Of a stretch of DNA of 64,000 nt, positions 16,818 through 25,325 are shown piece after piece; position 1 is the first letter of the stretch; each line of letters begins with the position of its first letter. The DNA is taken from positions 1 to 64,000 of the forward strand of contig NZ_ALKG01000101.1 in the NCBI RefSeq assembly GCF_000286455.1, in the 5' to 3' direction. Made by a program: the position numbers and the translations under genes. Origin of the DNA: Selenomonas sp. FOBRC6. Lineage in GTDB: Bacteria; Bacillota; Negativicutes; Selenomonadales; Selenomonadaceae. Below the pieces are notes generated by a model. That model had not been told where the DNA came from, made no database searches, and saw only the letters and a list, made by a program, of their open reading frames with translations.

Positions 16818-17756
16818 TTACGATAACATTTCGGCCATGACATCGCCCACTACGGTGTAGGGGTCGGTCTCATGCGCCTTGATCTGCGCCACATAGTCGT
16901 CGAGCCTGCCCGTATCGACAATGCGGTGTTCGATGTGACGGCGGACGCCTGCGTGCAGGATATCCATCATCTCATCGCGCGTGCGGCGTGTGCGCCGCTC
17001 TGTGAGGACGCCATTGCCTTCAATGTGGGCACGGTGTTCCTCGATGGTGTCAACCAGCTCCGCGATCCCTTCGCCGCGATTTGCGACGACCTTGCGGATC
17101 GGCGGCCGCCAGTCCGACATATGATCGTCCAGATCCAGCATCATATTGATCTCACGGACGAGCTTATCCGCGCCGTCAAGATCGGACTTGTTGATGGCGA
17201 ATACGTCGCCAATCTCCAAGATACCCGCCTTGATTGCCTGGATGTCATCGCCCATGCCCGGAATCAGTACAACCATGGTAGTGTCCGCCGCCCGCACGAT
17301 ATCCACCTCGGACTGCCCGACACCGACGGTCTCGACAAAGATGATGTCCTTGCCGAACGCATCCATGACCTTTACTGCGTCCGCAGTCTTGTGCGAGAGG
17401 CCGCCGAGGCTGCCGCGCGTTCCCATGCTGCGGATAAAGACGCCCTCGTCGAGGGTCAGGTCATTCATGCGAATGCGATCGCCGAGGATCGCACCGCCGG
17501 AAAAGGGGCTCGTAGGGTCGACGGCGATGATGCCGACGGTTTTCCCGCGCTTGCGGTATTCCTTGGCAATCTTGTCCGTCATGGTGCTTTTGCCCGCACC
17601 CGGAGGGCCGGTAATGCCGAGAACATAGGCATGTCCCGTATGCGGATAGAGCGCTTTCATGATGGCGGTCGCCGACTCACGCTCGTTCTCGATCGCCGTG
17701 ATGGCGCGCGAGAGCGCGAGGCGGTTGCCCTTCAGCACTTCGGCTGCAATATCCAT
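16818..17756 (-). CDS. meaB: Methylmalonyl-CoA mutase-associated GTPase MeaB
   Basis: A 312-residue G3E-type GTPase chaperone that protects and reactivates the B12-dependent mutase. Motifs: P-loop GPPGAGKS near 50-57, DPTSPFSGGAILGDR (switch region), VETVGVGQSE with the Walker B Asp/Glu region, and NKSD for guanine. The start at 17756 follows AGGAGG at proper spacing; the longer frame upstream lacks a site and overlaps a hairpin. It lies directly after the B12-binding subunit, as expected for a mutase chaperone. Confidence 0.93.
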   Translation of the reverse strand: MDIAAEVLKGNRLALSRAITAIENERESATAIMKALYPHTGHAYVLGITGPPGAGKSTMTDKIAKEYRKRGKTVGIIAVDPTSPFSGGAILGDRIRMNDLTLDEGVFIRSMGTRGSLGGLSHKTADAVKVMDAFGKDIIFVETVGVGQSEVDIVRAADTTMVVLIPGMGDDIQAIKAGILEIGDVFAINKSDLDGADKLVREINMMLDLDDHMSDWRPPIRKVVANRGEGIAELVDTIEEHRAHIEGNGVLTERRTRRTRDEMMDILHAGVRRHIEHRIVDTGRLDDYVAQIKAHETDPYTVVGDVMAEMLS

Positions 17757-17797
17757 GCGCCCACCTCCTTCGCGCAGTCGCTCCACAGGAAACAAAC

Positions 17798-17839
17798 GAA
17801 TGGACGACAGACGGAAGTCCCTCTGCCTGTCATCCATCC
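17798..17839 (-). other. Intercistronic hairpin, B12 subunit-meaB gap
   Basis: A 13-base stem (17798-17810 with 17827-17839) with two G-U pairs in RNA and a 16-base loop occupies the gap between the cobalamin-binding subunit and meaB. Confidence 0.75.
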
Positions 17840-17854
17840 TTTCAAAACGGCGTT

Positions 17855-18247
17855 TTACGCCACATGTTCCTTGATGAAGTCAACTACTTCGCCGGTCGGT
17901 GTGCCGGGGGTAAATACTGCGGCAACGCCCGCATCCTTGAGAGCGGGAATGTCGCCCTCGGGGATGACGCCGCCGCCGATGACGAGCACGTCGTTCATGC
18001 CCTTCTCACGCAGGAGATTCACAACCTTCGGGAAGAGATGCGGATGCGCACCCGATAGAATGCTCATCGCAACGACGTTCACGTCCTCCTGCAGAGCCGC
18101 CTCGGCGATCTCCTCGGGGGTTTGACGCAGACCCGTGTAGACAACCTCGAAGCCTGCGTCGCGCAGCGCGCGGGCAACAACCTTCGCGCCGCGATCATGA
18201 CCATCCAGACCCGGCTTTGCAACGAGCACTCTGATTTTCTCTGCCAT
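17855..18247 (-). CDS. Methylmalonyl-CoA mutase, cobalamin-binding subunit
   Basis: A 130-residue Rossmann-like B12-binding protein, [20 protein letters not shown], with the base-off cobalamin motif D15-x-H17-x2-G20, then a Ser-rich [11 protein letters not shown] strand and GGGVIPEGD. In most bacteria this is the C-terminal domain of a long mutase chain; here it is a separate gene just after the catalytic subunit, as in archaea. The start at 18247 follows AGGAGG. Confidence 0.93.
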   Translation of the reverse strand: MAEKIRVLVAKPGLDGHDRGAKVVARALRDAGFEVVYTGLRQTPEEIAEAALQEDVNVVAMSILSGAHPHLFPKVVNLLREKGMNDVLVIGGGVIPEGDIPALKDAGVAAVFTPGTPTGEVVDFIKEHVA

Positions 18248-18269
18248 TTTTATATTCCTCCTGAACGGA

Positions 18270-18289
18270 GCCGCCGCCACGCGGGCGGC
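18270..18289 (-). other. Intercistronic hairpin, mutase-B12 subunit gap
   Basis: GCCGCC (18270-18275) pairs with GGCGGC (18284-18289). It stands about 10 bases upstream of the AGGAGG site of the B12-binding subunit. Confidence 0.65.
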
Positions 18290-18332
18290 GTGCCCCCACT
18301 GCATTCACCTATTTGTTTGCGGCATCCGATTC

Positions 18333-19979
18333 TTACAGGTTGACGTGTGCCTCGTACTCGCCGAAGACCTCGCGCATAACGCCGCAGATTTCGCCGAGCG
18401 TCGCGTAGGTCTTGACCGCTGCGAGGATGTGCGGCATGAGGTTCTCGTTCTCGTCGCCGCACGCCTTCTTGAGGTCTGCGAGAGCCGCCTGAACGGCAGC
18501 ATTGTCGCGCTTCGCCTTCATCGCCTCGACCTTTGCCTTCTGCTTCTCGCCGACGGATGCGTCGACGCGGAGCAGATTCTTCGGCGCCTCTTCCTCCACC
18601 TGGAACTTGTTGACACCGACGATGACGCGGGCACCGGACTCGACGTCCATCTGCCACTTGTAGGCACTGTCCTGAATCTCCTTCTGGATGTAGCCCTTCT
18701 CGATCGCCGCAACAGCGCCGCCGAGATCGTCGATCTTCTTGATGTACTCCCAAGCCTCTGCCTCGATGCGGTTCGTCATCGCCTCGACATAGTAGGAGCC
18801 TGCGAGCGGGTCAATGACATCGGCAAGTCCGCTCTCGTACGCAACGATCTGCTGCGTGCGGAGTGCGACCATGACCGAGTCCTCCGTCGGAAGCGCAAGT
18901 GCTTCGTCGCGGGAGTTCGTGTGGAGCGACTGCGTGCCGCCCATGACGGCAGCTGCCGTCTGGAGTGCGACGCGGACGATGTTGTTGTTCGGCTGCTGTG
19001 CGGTCAGCATGGAGCCTGCCGTCTGGGTGTGGACGCGGAGCATCATGGACTTCGGCTTCTCCGCCTTGAAGCGATCCTTCATGACCTTTGCCCAGATGCG
19101 GCGGGACGCGCGGAACTTCGCAACCTCTTCGAGCACGTTGTTGTGTGCGTTCCAGAAGAAGGAGAGGCGTCCTGCGAAATCGTCAACGCTCAGACCTGCC
19201 TTGATGGCGGCCTCGACGTAGGCAATGCCGTCCGCAATGGTGAATGCAATCTCCTGCGATGCCGTGGAGCCGGCCTCGCGGATGTGGTAGCCCGAGATGG
19301 AAATCGTGTTCCAGTTCGGGACGTTCTTGGAGCAATATTCAAAGATGTTCGTGATGAGGCGCATGGACGGGCGCGGCGGGAAGATGTACGTGCCGCGTGC
19401 CGCATACTCCTTCAGAATGTCGTTCTGGATCGTGCCCTTGAGCTTGTCCGCCGAGACGCCCTGCTTCTCCGCCACTGCGATATACATCGCGAGGAGGACG
19501 GACGCGGGGGCGTTGATCGTCATGGACGTGGAGACCTTGCCAAGGTCGATCTGATCGAAGAGGATCTCCATGTCAGCGAGCGAGTCGATCGCAACGCCGA
19601 CCTTGCCGACCTCGCCCTCAGCAATGGCATCCGTGGAGTCGTAGCCAATCTGCGTCGGGAGGTCAAATGCGCAGGAAAGTCCCGTTGCGCCGCTCTCGAT
19701 GAGGTAGCGGTAACGCTTGTTGGACTCCTCCGCCGTGGAGAAACCTGCGTACATACGCATTGTCCAGAAGCGCCCGCGGTACATGGTCGGCTGAACGCCA
19801 CGGGTATAGGGGTAGACACCGGGGAAGCCGATGTCCTCTGCGTAGTCCGTCTCCTTGATATCGAGCGGGGTGTAGAGTCCCTGCTCGGGGATGTGGGGAC
19901 GCGCCGGGAACTTCGCCGTTGCCTTTTCTACGGTAGCATTGTACTTGTCAAGCCCCGCCTGGATCTTTTCATTGCTCAT
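18333..19979 (-). CDS. Methylmalonyl-CoA mutase, catalytic subunit
   Basis: A 548-residue TIM-barrel subunit that rearranges succinyl-CoA to (R)-methylmalonyl-CoA. It opens with a linker and the conserved [20 protein letters not shown] region (about 55-75), then [32 protein letters not shown] and [15 protein letters not shown]. The chain ends before a B12 domain, which is supplied by the next gene. It follows the CoA-transferase gene and starts after a GGAG site. Confidence 0.95.
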   Translation of the reverse strand: MSNEKIQAGLDKYNATVEKATAKFPARPHIPEQGLYTPLDIKETDYAEDIGFPGVYPYTRGVQPTMYRGRFWTMRMYAGFSTAEESNKRYRYLIESGATGLSCAFDLPTQIGYDSTDAIAEGEVGKVGVAIDSLADMEILFDQIDLGKVSTSMTINAPASVLLAMYIAVAEKQGVSADKLKGTIQNDILKEYAARGTYIFPPRPSMRLITNIFEYCSKNVPNWNTISISGYHIREAGSTASQEIAFTIADGIAYVEAAIKAGLSVDDFAGRLSFFWNAHNNVLEEVAKFRASRRIWAKVMKDRFKAEKPKSMMLRVHTQTAGSMLTAQQPNNNIVRVALQTAAAVMGGTQSLHTNSRDEALALPTEDSVMVALRTQQIVAYESGLADVIDPLAGSYYVEAMTNRIEAEAWEYIKKIDDLGGAVAAIEKGYIQKEIQDSAYKWQMDVESGARVIVGVNKFQVEEEAPKNLLRVDASVGEKQKAKVEAMKAKRDNAAVQAALADLKKACGDENENLMPHILAAVKTYATLGEICGVMREVFGEYEAHVNL

Positions 19980-20015
19980 GAAAGTATTCTCCTTTACCTT
20001 TACAGTTCTTTTGTT

Positions 20016-20030
20016 GGGGGTATATCCCCC
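20016..20030 (-). other. Intercistronic hairpin, CoA-transferase-mutase gap
   Basis: GGGGG and CCCCC flank a TATAT loop, with further outer pairing of CTTT/AAAG possible. It lies in the 80-base gap before the mutase gene. Confidence 0.6.
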
Positions 20031-20059
20031 TAAAGAGCTTTATGCCCTTTTTATCTGAT

Positions 20060-21556
20060 TTATTTCTGCATCGACCCCGTTGCAACGAAGCGCTGATGGA
20101 AGGAAAGCGCCTCATCGAGCAGGTGCGGCGTCTGTGCGCCCTTGGTCGCTGCAAGTGCACGCTCGTAGTAGTCGAGCAGGATCGGACGGAAGTCCGGATG
20201 CGCGCAGTTGTTGATGATCTCGAGCGCGCGCTCACGCGGGGATTTGCCGCGCAGATCTGCAACGCCCTGCTCCGTGATGACGATGTCGACATCATGCGCA
20301 CCGTGGTCGATGTGCGAGCAGAACGGAACGATCGAGGAGATCTTGCCGCCCTTTGCCTCGGACTGCGTGTAGAAGATCGTGAGGTAGGCGTTGCGTGCGA
20401 AGTCGCCGCTGCCGCCGATGCCGTTCATCATCTTCGTGCCCGTGACGTGCGTGGAGTTGACGTTGCCGTAGATGTCAACCTCGATTGCCGTGTTCATCGC
20501 GATGACGCCGAGACGGCGAACAACCTCGGGGTTGTTCGAGATCTCCTGCGGGCGGAGCATCATGATCTTCTTGTACTTGTCGATGTCCTTGTAGAAGCGC
20601 TGGAGTCCATCAGGCGAGGGCGAGAACGCCGTGCCCGACGCAAACTTCAGCTTGCCCGCATCGGCAAGGTCGAACATACCGTCCTGGATGACCTCGGTGT
20701 AGACCTCGAGATCCGTGAAGTCGGAGTTCACAAAGCCCGCGATAACCGCGTTTGCAACGTTGCCGACGCCCGACTGCAGGGGGAGGAGCCCCTTCGGCAT
20801 ACGCCCCTCGGCGATCTCCTTCTTGAGGAGTTCGACCGTGAACGCCCCCATCTTGCGCGCCGCATCATCGAGCGGCGCGAGCGGACGCGTCTTGTCCGTG
20901 ATATCGCAGGGGACGATGTACTTGATCTTCTCGAGCGGGCAGGGCATGAAGGTCGTACCGATGCGATCGCCCGCCTTCGTGATGGGAATCGGCAGACGGT
21001 TCGGCGGATCGAGGGGGATGTAGATGTCGTGCATGCCGACCAGCTCCATCGGCTGACTCGTATTCACCTCGACGATGACCACGTCCGCACTCTGGATGAA
21101 GGACGGCGTATTGCCGACCGAGGTCGAGGGGATGATGCCCTCCTCGGTGATGGCAACCGCCTCGACGAGTGCGACGTCGATCTTGCCGAGGAAGCCCTCG
21201 CGCGACTGCTGTGCCACCTCGGAAAGGTGCATATCGATGTAGTTCACGAGACCGGAGTTGATCGCATTGCGCAGCGGCGTATTCGTCTGATAGGGAAGAC
21301 GCTGCTTGATGCCACCCGCTTCAGCCAGAGCACCGTCCAGCTCGGGCCCCGTCGAGGCGCCCGTCCAGATGTTGACCTTGAACGGATTCTTCTTCATGCG
21401 CTCGGCGATGGCAAGCGTGACCGCCTTCGGATAGCCGGACGGCGTAAAGCCGCTCGCACCGATGGTCATGCCGTCGGCAAAATACTCTGCCGCCGTCTCC
21501 GCGCTCACAACTTTGTCCGCAAGGGACTTGGGTATGCGATCAGAAATATCGATCAT
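20060..21556 (-). CDS. Succinate (propionyl/acetyl-CoA) CoA-transferase
   Basis: A 498-residue member of the acetyl-CoA hydrolase/transferase family, which forms succinyl-CoA by moving CoA from propionyl- or acetyl-CoA to succinate. Seen: TIGASGFTPSGYPKAVTLAI near the N-terminus, and in the C-terminal half GIGGSGDFARNAYLTIF and HIDHGAHDVDIVITEQGVADLRGKSPRERA, all typical of SucC/Cat1/ScpC-type enzymes. It heads the propionate operon, so the natural cycle would be propionyl-CoA + succinate to propionate + succinyl-CoA. The start at 21556 follows GGGAGG; a longer frame to 21589 precedes this site. Confidence 0.9.
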   Translation of the reverse strand: MIDISDRIPKSLADKVVSAETAAEYFADGMTIGASGFTPSGYPKAVTLAIAERMKKNPFKVNIWTGASTGPELDGALAEAGGIKQRLPYQTNTPLRNAINSGLVNYIDMHLSEVAQQSREGFLGKIDVALVEAVAITEEGIIPSTSVGNTPSFIQSADVVIVEVNTSQPMELVGMHDIYIPLDPPNRLPIPITKAGDRIGTTFMPCPLEKIKYIVPCDITDKTRPLAPLDDAARKMGAFTVELLKKEIAEGRMPKGLLPLQSGVGNVANAVIAGFVNSDFTDLEVYTEVIQDGMFDLADAGKLKFASGTAFSPSPDGLQRFYKDIDKYKKIMMLRPQEISNNPEVVRRLGVIAMNTAIEVDIYGNVNSTHVTGTKMMNGIGGSGDFARNAYLTIFYTQSEAKGGKISSIVPFCSHIDHGAHDVDIVITEQGVADLRGKSPRERALEIINNCAHPDFRPILLDYYERALAATKGAQTPHLLDEALSFHQRFVATGSMQK

Positions 21557-21615
21557 AGAAAAACCTCCCTCTGATGCGCCGGACAGCAAGTGCTGCCGTC
21601 GACCATTGCTCCTGT

Positions 21616-21778
21616 AGGAAGCACTGATAAATTCAGCTTGCGTCTCTTAGCGCATCTTTTTTACCCGCACAACGCCTGCAAATCCTCCACATAGCTCTTT
21701 GCTATGCGTCCGGTTTGTCTCCTAGTTCGGACGAAAAATCTACGCCAATCTGAGGGTCTATTTTATCAGCGATTCCTA
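21616..21778. mobile_element. MITE-like element, copy A (163 bp)
   Basis: The ends are imperfect inverted repeats (AGGAAGCACTGATAAAT and, on the other strand, AGGAATCGCTGATAAAAT), and the inner halves also pair around CATAGC/GCTATG. A second copy of nearly equal length lies at 52511-52674 in the opposite orientation. There is no coding capacity, so it would depend on a transposase elsewhere. TA flanks both ends here. It lies upstream of the CoA-transferase gene, inside its leader or promoter region. Confidence 0.8.
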
Positions 21779-21830
21779 TGACTTATACGCAGGAAACAAC
21801 TTGCAGACATTCGGAACATCTTATTTCATC

Positions 21831-21848
21831 TTGTGAATTATTCATGGT
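21831..21848. promoter_or_regulatory. Candidate Rex operator upstream of the propionate operon
   Basis: TTGTGAATTATTCATGGT resembles the Rex consensus (TTGTGAA, 4 bases, TTCACAA): the left half is perfect, the right half degenerate and the spacer one base short. It lies about 275 bases before the CoA-transferase start and within 900 bases of rex itself. Nothing else clear is seen between 21779 and 21917. Confidence 0.3.
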
Positions 21849-21917
21849 AGGAATGTTCTGAATAACTGCAAGTTATCGTAGCTGCATAAGTCAATTATAT
21901 CTGTCCATAGGATATCA

Positions 21918-21959
21918 CGAAAAAAAAATGCCGTCAAGATTACATTGACGGCATTTTCT
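21918..21959 (-). terminator. Terminator of the valS-folC-rex transcript
   Basis: AATGCCGTCAA pairs perfectly with TTGACGGCATT (21927-21955), and the minus strand continues into a run of nine T. It follows the rex stop codon. Confidence 0.9.
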
Positions 21960-21989
21960 GTGATTTGTGAAAAAAAGGGCAAAGAAGTT

Positions 21990-22661
21990 TTAATCCGTTA
22001 AATTTTTGTCTGATAACTCCCCGTCTTCCGCGCTCGCATGGGTCAGATAATACGAGAGTGCGCTAAGTCCGACGGACAGATCTTCGCTGACAAACGGAAT
22101 GCTCGGCGGCACCTGCAGCTTCACGGGCGCGAAGTTCCAAATCCCGCGAATGCCCGCCGCTACAAGCTGATCGGCGACGCCCTGCGCATGTGCTGCGGGC
22201 ACGGCGATGACACCGATCTGAATGTCACGCTCGGCGATGATCTCCGCAAGATAGGCAATGTCCTCCACGCGACGCTCTCCGACGCGCGTGCCGATGACGA
22301 CGGGATTCGCGTCGAAAATCGCGGCAAGCCGGAAGCCGAGGCGCGCGATTCCCTGATAGTTTGCAAGCGCTGCACCGAGGTGTCCCATGCCGATGATAGC
22401 AACATTCCAATGATTGTCGAGTCCCAATATGCCGCCGATGCTCTCTTTCAGCTCCGCGACATAGTAGCCGACGCCCTTCTTGCCAAATTGTCCGAAGAAC
22501 GCCAAATCTTTACGAATCTGTTCGGGGTTGATGGCAAGGCGGCGGCCGAGCTCCTCCGAGGAGGCGATCTCCACGCCCTCGTCCGTCAACTGACGCAGAC
22601 AGCGATAGTAGCGCGGCAGCCGGTCGACGGTCGCCTTGGATATCGATAGATGTTCCTGCAT
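21990..22661 (-). CDS. rex: Redox-sensing transcriptional repressor Rex
   Basis: A 223-residue repressor that leaves DNA when the NADH/NAD ratio rises. Residues 1-75 form the winged helix (ISKATVDRLPRYYRCLRQL and SSEELGRRLAINPEQIRKDLAFFG), 80-180 the Rossmann domain with IIGMGHLGAALANY, and a swapped C-terminal helix ends near LSYYLTH. The start at 22661 leaves room for the GGAAGG site; an ATG six bases upstream abuts that site and overlaps the upstream stop codon. Rex typically controls fermentation genes, and the propionate and pfl operons in this window are natural targets. Confidence 0.93.
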   Translation of the reverse strand: MQEHLSISKATVDRLPRYYRCLRQLTDEGVEIASSEELGRRLAINPEQIRKDLAFFGQFGKKGVGYYVAELKESIGGILGLDNHWNVAIIGMGHLGAALANYQGIARLGFRLAAIFDANPVVIGTRVGERRVEDIAYLAEIIAERDIQIGVIAVPAAHAQGVADQLVAAGIRGIWNFAPVKLQVPPSIPFVSEDLSVGLSALSYYLTHASAEDGELSDKNLTD

Positions 22662-22663
22662 AG

Positions 22664-24010
22664 TCATCCTTCCTTCATCTCCCCCGCAATCGCATGCACC
22701 GCCGCCGTCATGGCGGCGAGCATCCAGAGCAGCATGGAGGACGGTATATTAAAGAGCAGATGATCTGTGATGCCGTTGAGCGCGACGGAGATGAACGCAA
22801 GTCCGAGACCAAGCGACAGCCCCTCGACGAAGCGGCGTCTGCGCCAGCGCGCGAGCGCGGCACGCACGTCAGCAACGGTCTTCCACTCGTGCTCATGCGC
22901 GGCGAGCACCGCCTCCCACGGCGGCGTTTTCTGCGGCAGACGGAAGGCGAGCACAAGCGAGCCAAAGAAGAACCAGAGAAAGGAGAGTGCGCCTGGCACA
23001 CCGATCTCCGCCGCATAGTTCAGATACATATTGTGGGCGTGCACGATCTGCACGGGCGCGCCCTGCAAATAGAAATCGTACTCGGGGTAAACCATGAAGT
23101 ACATGCCCCAGCCAATGCCAAGGAAGGGGTGATCCATTACCATTGCAATCGTGCTCTCCCAGAACGCGAGCCGCATCTCCGACGACGTATCCACACGCGT
23201 AAAGACGGAGAGCAGACGGTCGGCGAGCACGGGATCGACGAGGAGAGCACCCGCACCGACGACAACGATCCCAAGGAGGACGCGCCAGTCGCGCAGTGCA
23301 CCGTAGCCCGCGAGCACGACGGCGATGACGAGGCACGCGCCGCGCGCATAGGTCATGCCGAGGCACGCGAGCGCCACGATGAGCAGGATGAGCGCAAGGA
23401 TGCGCCATGTGCGTGTGAGCGCCGTGAGAAGTCCCACCGCAATGCAGGCGACGATATCGAGGTAACCCGCGAGGATGTTCGGATTCTCCCACGTCGAGAA
23501 GACACGCTTCGAGAGTTCGGGGAAGGACTCCCCGTCCACCCATTTCATCGCCGAGATGTCGATGCCGAAGATGAACTGATAGAAGCCGTAGAGAATGACG
23601 AGCGCCGCCGACACTGCCATTGCGAGGACAACGCGCCGCAATTCGTGCGCCGTGCGCAGGGTCTGCCCAACGAGCAGATAGGTCAAGGCGTAGATTGGTA
23701 CGAGGTGGTAGAAATTGTAAAAGCTGAACGCCTTATCGGGCGCAACCGCCACGGACAGGAGTCCGATGACAACGAAGAGCAGCGCCGGCGCATCATAGGG
23801 CAGACGGCGCAGGTGAAAGCTCCGATCAATCCGCAGGCGCAGGAGCATCGCCCCACAGCCGATGAGCAGCACGACCATCGCCGCGAGCGGTGCAAGTGGA
23901 ATGAGGAACGCCTCGGCGATGACGGCATACATCATCACACGCGCCATGCGTGCACCCCGCCGTCTCTGGCGCAGAATGCGCCGCCGCTCCTGAAAGTAAT
24001 CCGCCGCCAT
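22664..24010 (-). CDS. O-antigen ligase/polymerase-like membrane protein
   Basis: A 448-residue protein with about 11 hydrophobic segments and a large loop between the late ones (about 285-350) holding GWGMYFMVYPEYDF and HAHNMYLNYAAEIGVPG, the latter a Wzy/WaaL family pattern with the His that acts in sugar transfer. It would polymerise or ligate undecaprenyl-linked glycans on the periplasmic side; its exact polymer is unknown. The start at 24010 follows GGGAGG and overlaps the end of folC by four bases or so. Confidence 0.85.
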   Translation of the reverse strand: MAADYFQERRRILRQRRRGARMARVMMYAVIAEAFLIPLAPLAAMVVLLIGCGAMLLRLRIDRSFHLRRLPYDAPALLFVVIGLLSVAVAPDKAFSFYNFYHLVPIYALTYLLVGQTLRTAHELRRVVLAMAVSAALVILYGFYQFIFGIDISAMKWVDGESFPELSKRVFSTWENPNILAGYLDIVACIAVGLLTALTRTWRILALILLIVALACLGMTYARGACLVIAVVLAGYGALRDWRVLLGIVVVGAGALLVDPVLADRLLSVFTRVDTSSEMRLAFWESTIAMVMDHPFLGIGWGMYFMVYPEYDFYLQGAPVQIVHAHNMYLNYAAEIGVPGALSFLWFFFGSLVLAFRLPQKTPPWEAVLAAHEHEWKTVADVRAALARWRRRRFVEGLSLGLGLAFISVALNGITDHLLFNIPSSMLLWMLAAMTAAVHAIAGEMKEG

Positions 24011-24014
24011 GCCG

Positions 24015-25316
24015 TCACCTCCCCGCCGTGAGAAGCGCACGGATGCCGCCCACAAGATAGAGCGAGCCGGCGGCAACGAGAAGCGCCTTGCCCGCACGTG
24101 CGCGTGCGACGGCCTCGGTGAGCGCCGTCTCTACATTGCTGCACGCACGGGTATCAAGACCTAGCCCTGCAGCAATCCCCGCCACGATATCTGCCGCCGC
24201 CGCGCGCTCGGAGTTCGGGCGCACGGTGACGACCTGATCGCCCGTGCGCAGAAGCGCTGCGAGCATAGCGTCGATGTCCTTGTCCTTTAGGATGCCGAGC
24301 AGAAAGACGCGCGGCGCATCGGGGAAGTAGCGGTCAAGCCCCGCACGCAGCGCCCGCATGCCCGCAGGATTGTGCGCGCCGTCGACAACGACGGGCACGT
24401 CCTCGTATTTCAGAATCTCAAAGCGCGCGGGATGGCGCACCGTCCGCAGACCCGCGCGTACGGCGTTCTCCGTGACGCGCGCGTCCTCGCGCTCGAGCAG
24501 CTTTGCCGCCATGATGACGAGCGCCGCGTTCTCCGCCTGATAGACGCCCGCAAGCGCGAGCTCGAATGGCTCCGGCTCGCGGCAGACGACGGAGTGGAAC
24601 GCAACGCGCTGCCCGCCGCTGTTCGGGAAGAAGAGCTGCGCGGAAAAGTCCTCGCCGCAGACGAAGACATCCGCGCCCAGCTCCTCCGCGCGCCGCTCGA
24701 TGATCTCGAGCGGCTCCCCCGTCGCCGCCGTGATGACGGGTACGCCCTCCTTGATGATGCCCGCCTTGTGCTCCGCGATCCCCGCGAGCGTCCCGCCGCA
24801 GCGGTCGGCGTGATCCATCGCCACGTTTGTAATGATCGTAAGGATTGGCTCGACGACATTCGTCGAGTCGAGGAGGCCGCCGAGCCCCGTCTCGATGACA
24901 GCGACCTCGACCTGCTCCTCTGCAAAATAGAGGAAGGCGAGTGCCGTCAGCGCCTCGAACTGCGTCGGGTGCTCGTGCCCCGCCGCGACCATCTCATCTG
25001 CCGCCTCACGCACGCGCGTCAGGAGCGCCGCAAAGCGCTCCTCGGGGATATCGTGCCCGTCCACGCTCATGCGCTCCGTATAGGAGATGAGATGCGGTGA
25101 GAGGTAGCGTCCCGAGCGGATGCCTGCCGCGTGGAAGACAGCGTCCATCATCTGCGTGACAGAACCCTTGCCGTTCGTCCCCGCAATGTGAATCACCGCA
25201 TAGGCGCGCTCCGGATTTCCGAGGCGCGCGCACAGCTCCTCCATGCGCGTAAGACCCAACCGAATGCCGAATGTATTCAGTTCCTCCAGATAGTGAAGCG
25301 ACTCCGCGTAGTTCAT
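24015..25316 (-). CDS. folC: Folylpolyglutamate synthase / dihydrofolate synthase
   Basis: A 433-residue Mur-ligase-family enzyme that adds glutamate to folates, and probably to dihydropteroate. Seen: ATP loop AGTNGKGSV near 45-53, ETGLGGLLDSTNVV near 138-151, NVAMDHADRCGGTLAGIAEHKAGIIK with the carbamylated-lysine site, and DGAHNPAGMRALRAG. Its neighbourhood with folD and fhs 3-5 kb upstream gives a C1-folate theme, although valS lies between them. Confidence 0.95.
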   Translation of the reverse strand: MNYAESLHYLEELNTFGIRLGLTRMEELCARLGNPERAYAVIHIAGTNGKGSVTQMMDAVFHAAGIRSGRYLSPHLISYTERMSVDGHDIPEERFAALLTRVREAADEMVAAGHEHPTQFEALTALAFLYFAEEQVEVAVIETGLGGLLDSTNVVEPILTIITNVAMDHADRCGGTLAGIAEHKAGIIKEGVPVITAATGEPLEIIERRAEELGADVFVCGEDFSAQLFFPNSGGQRVAFHSVVCREPEPFELALAGVYQAENAALVIMAAKLLEREDARVTENAVRAGLRTVRHPARFEILKYEDVPVVVDGAHNPAGMRALRAGLDRYFPDAPRVFLLGILKDKDIDAMLAALLRTGDQVVTVRPNSERAAAADIVAGIAAGLGLDTRACSNVETALTEAVARARAGKALLVAAGSLYLVGGIRALLTAGR

Positions 25317-25325
25317 CGGAGCACC

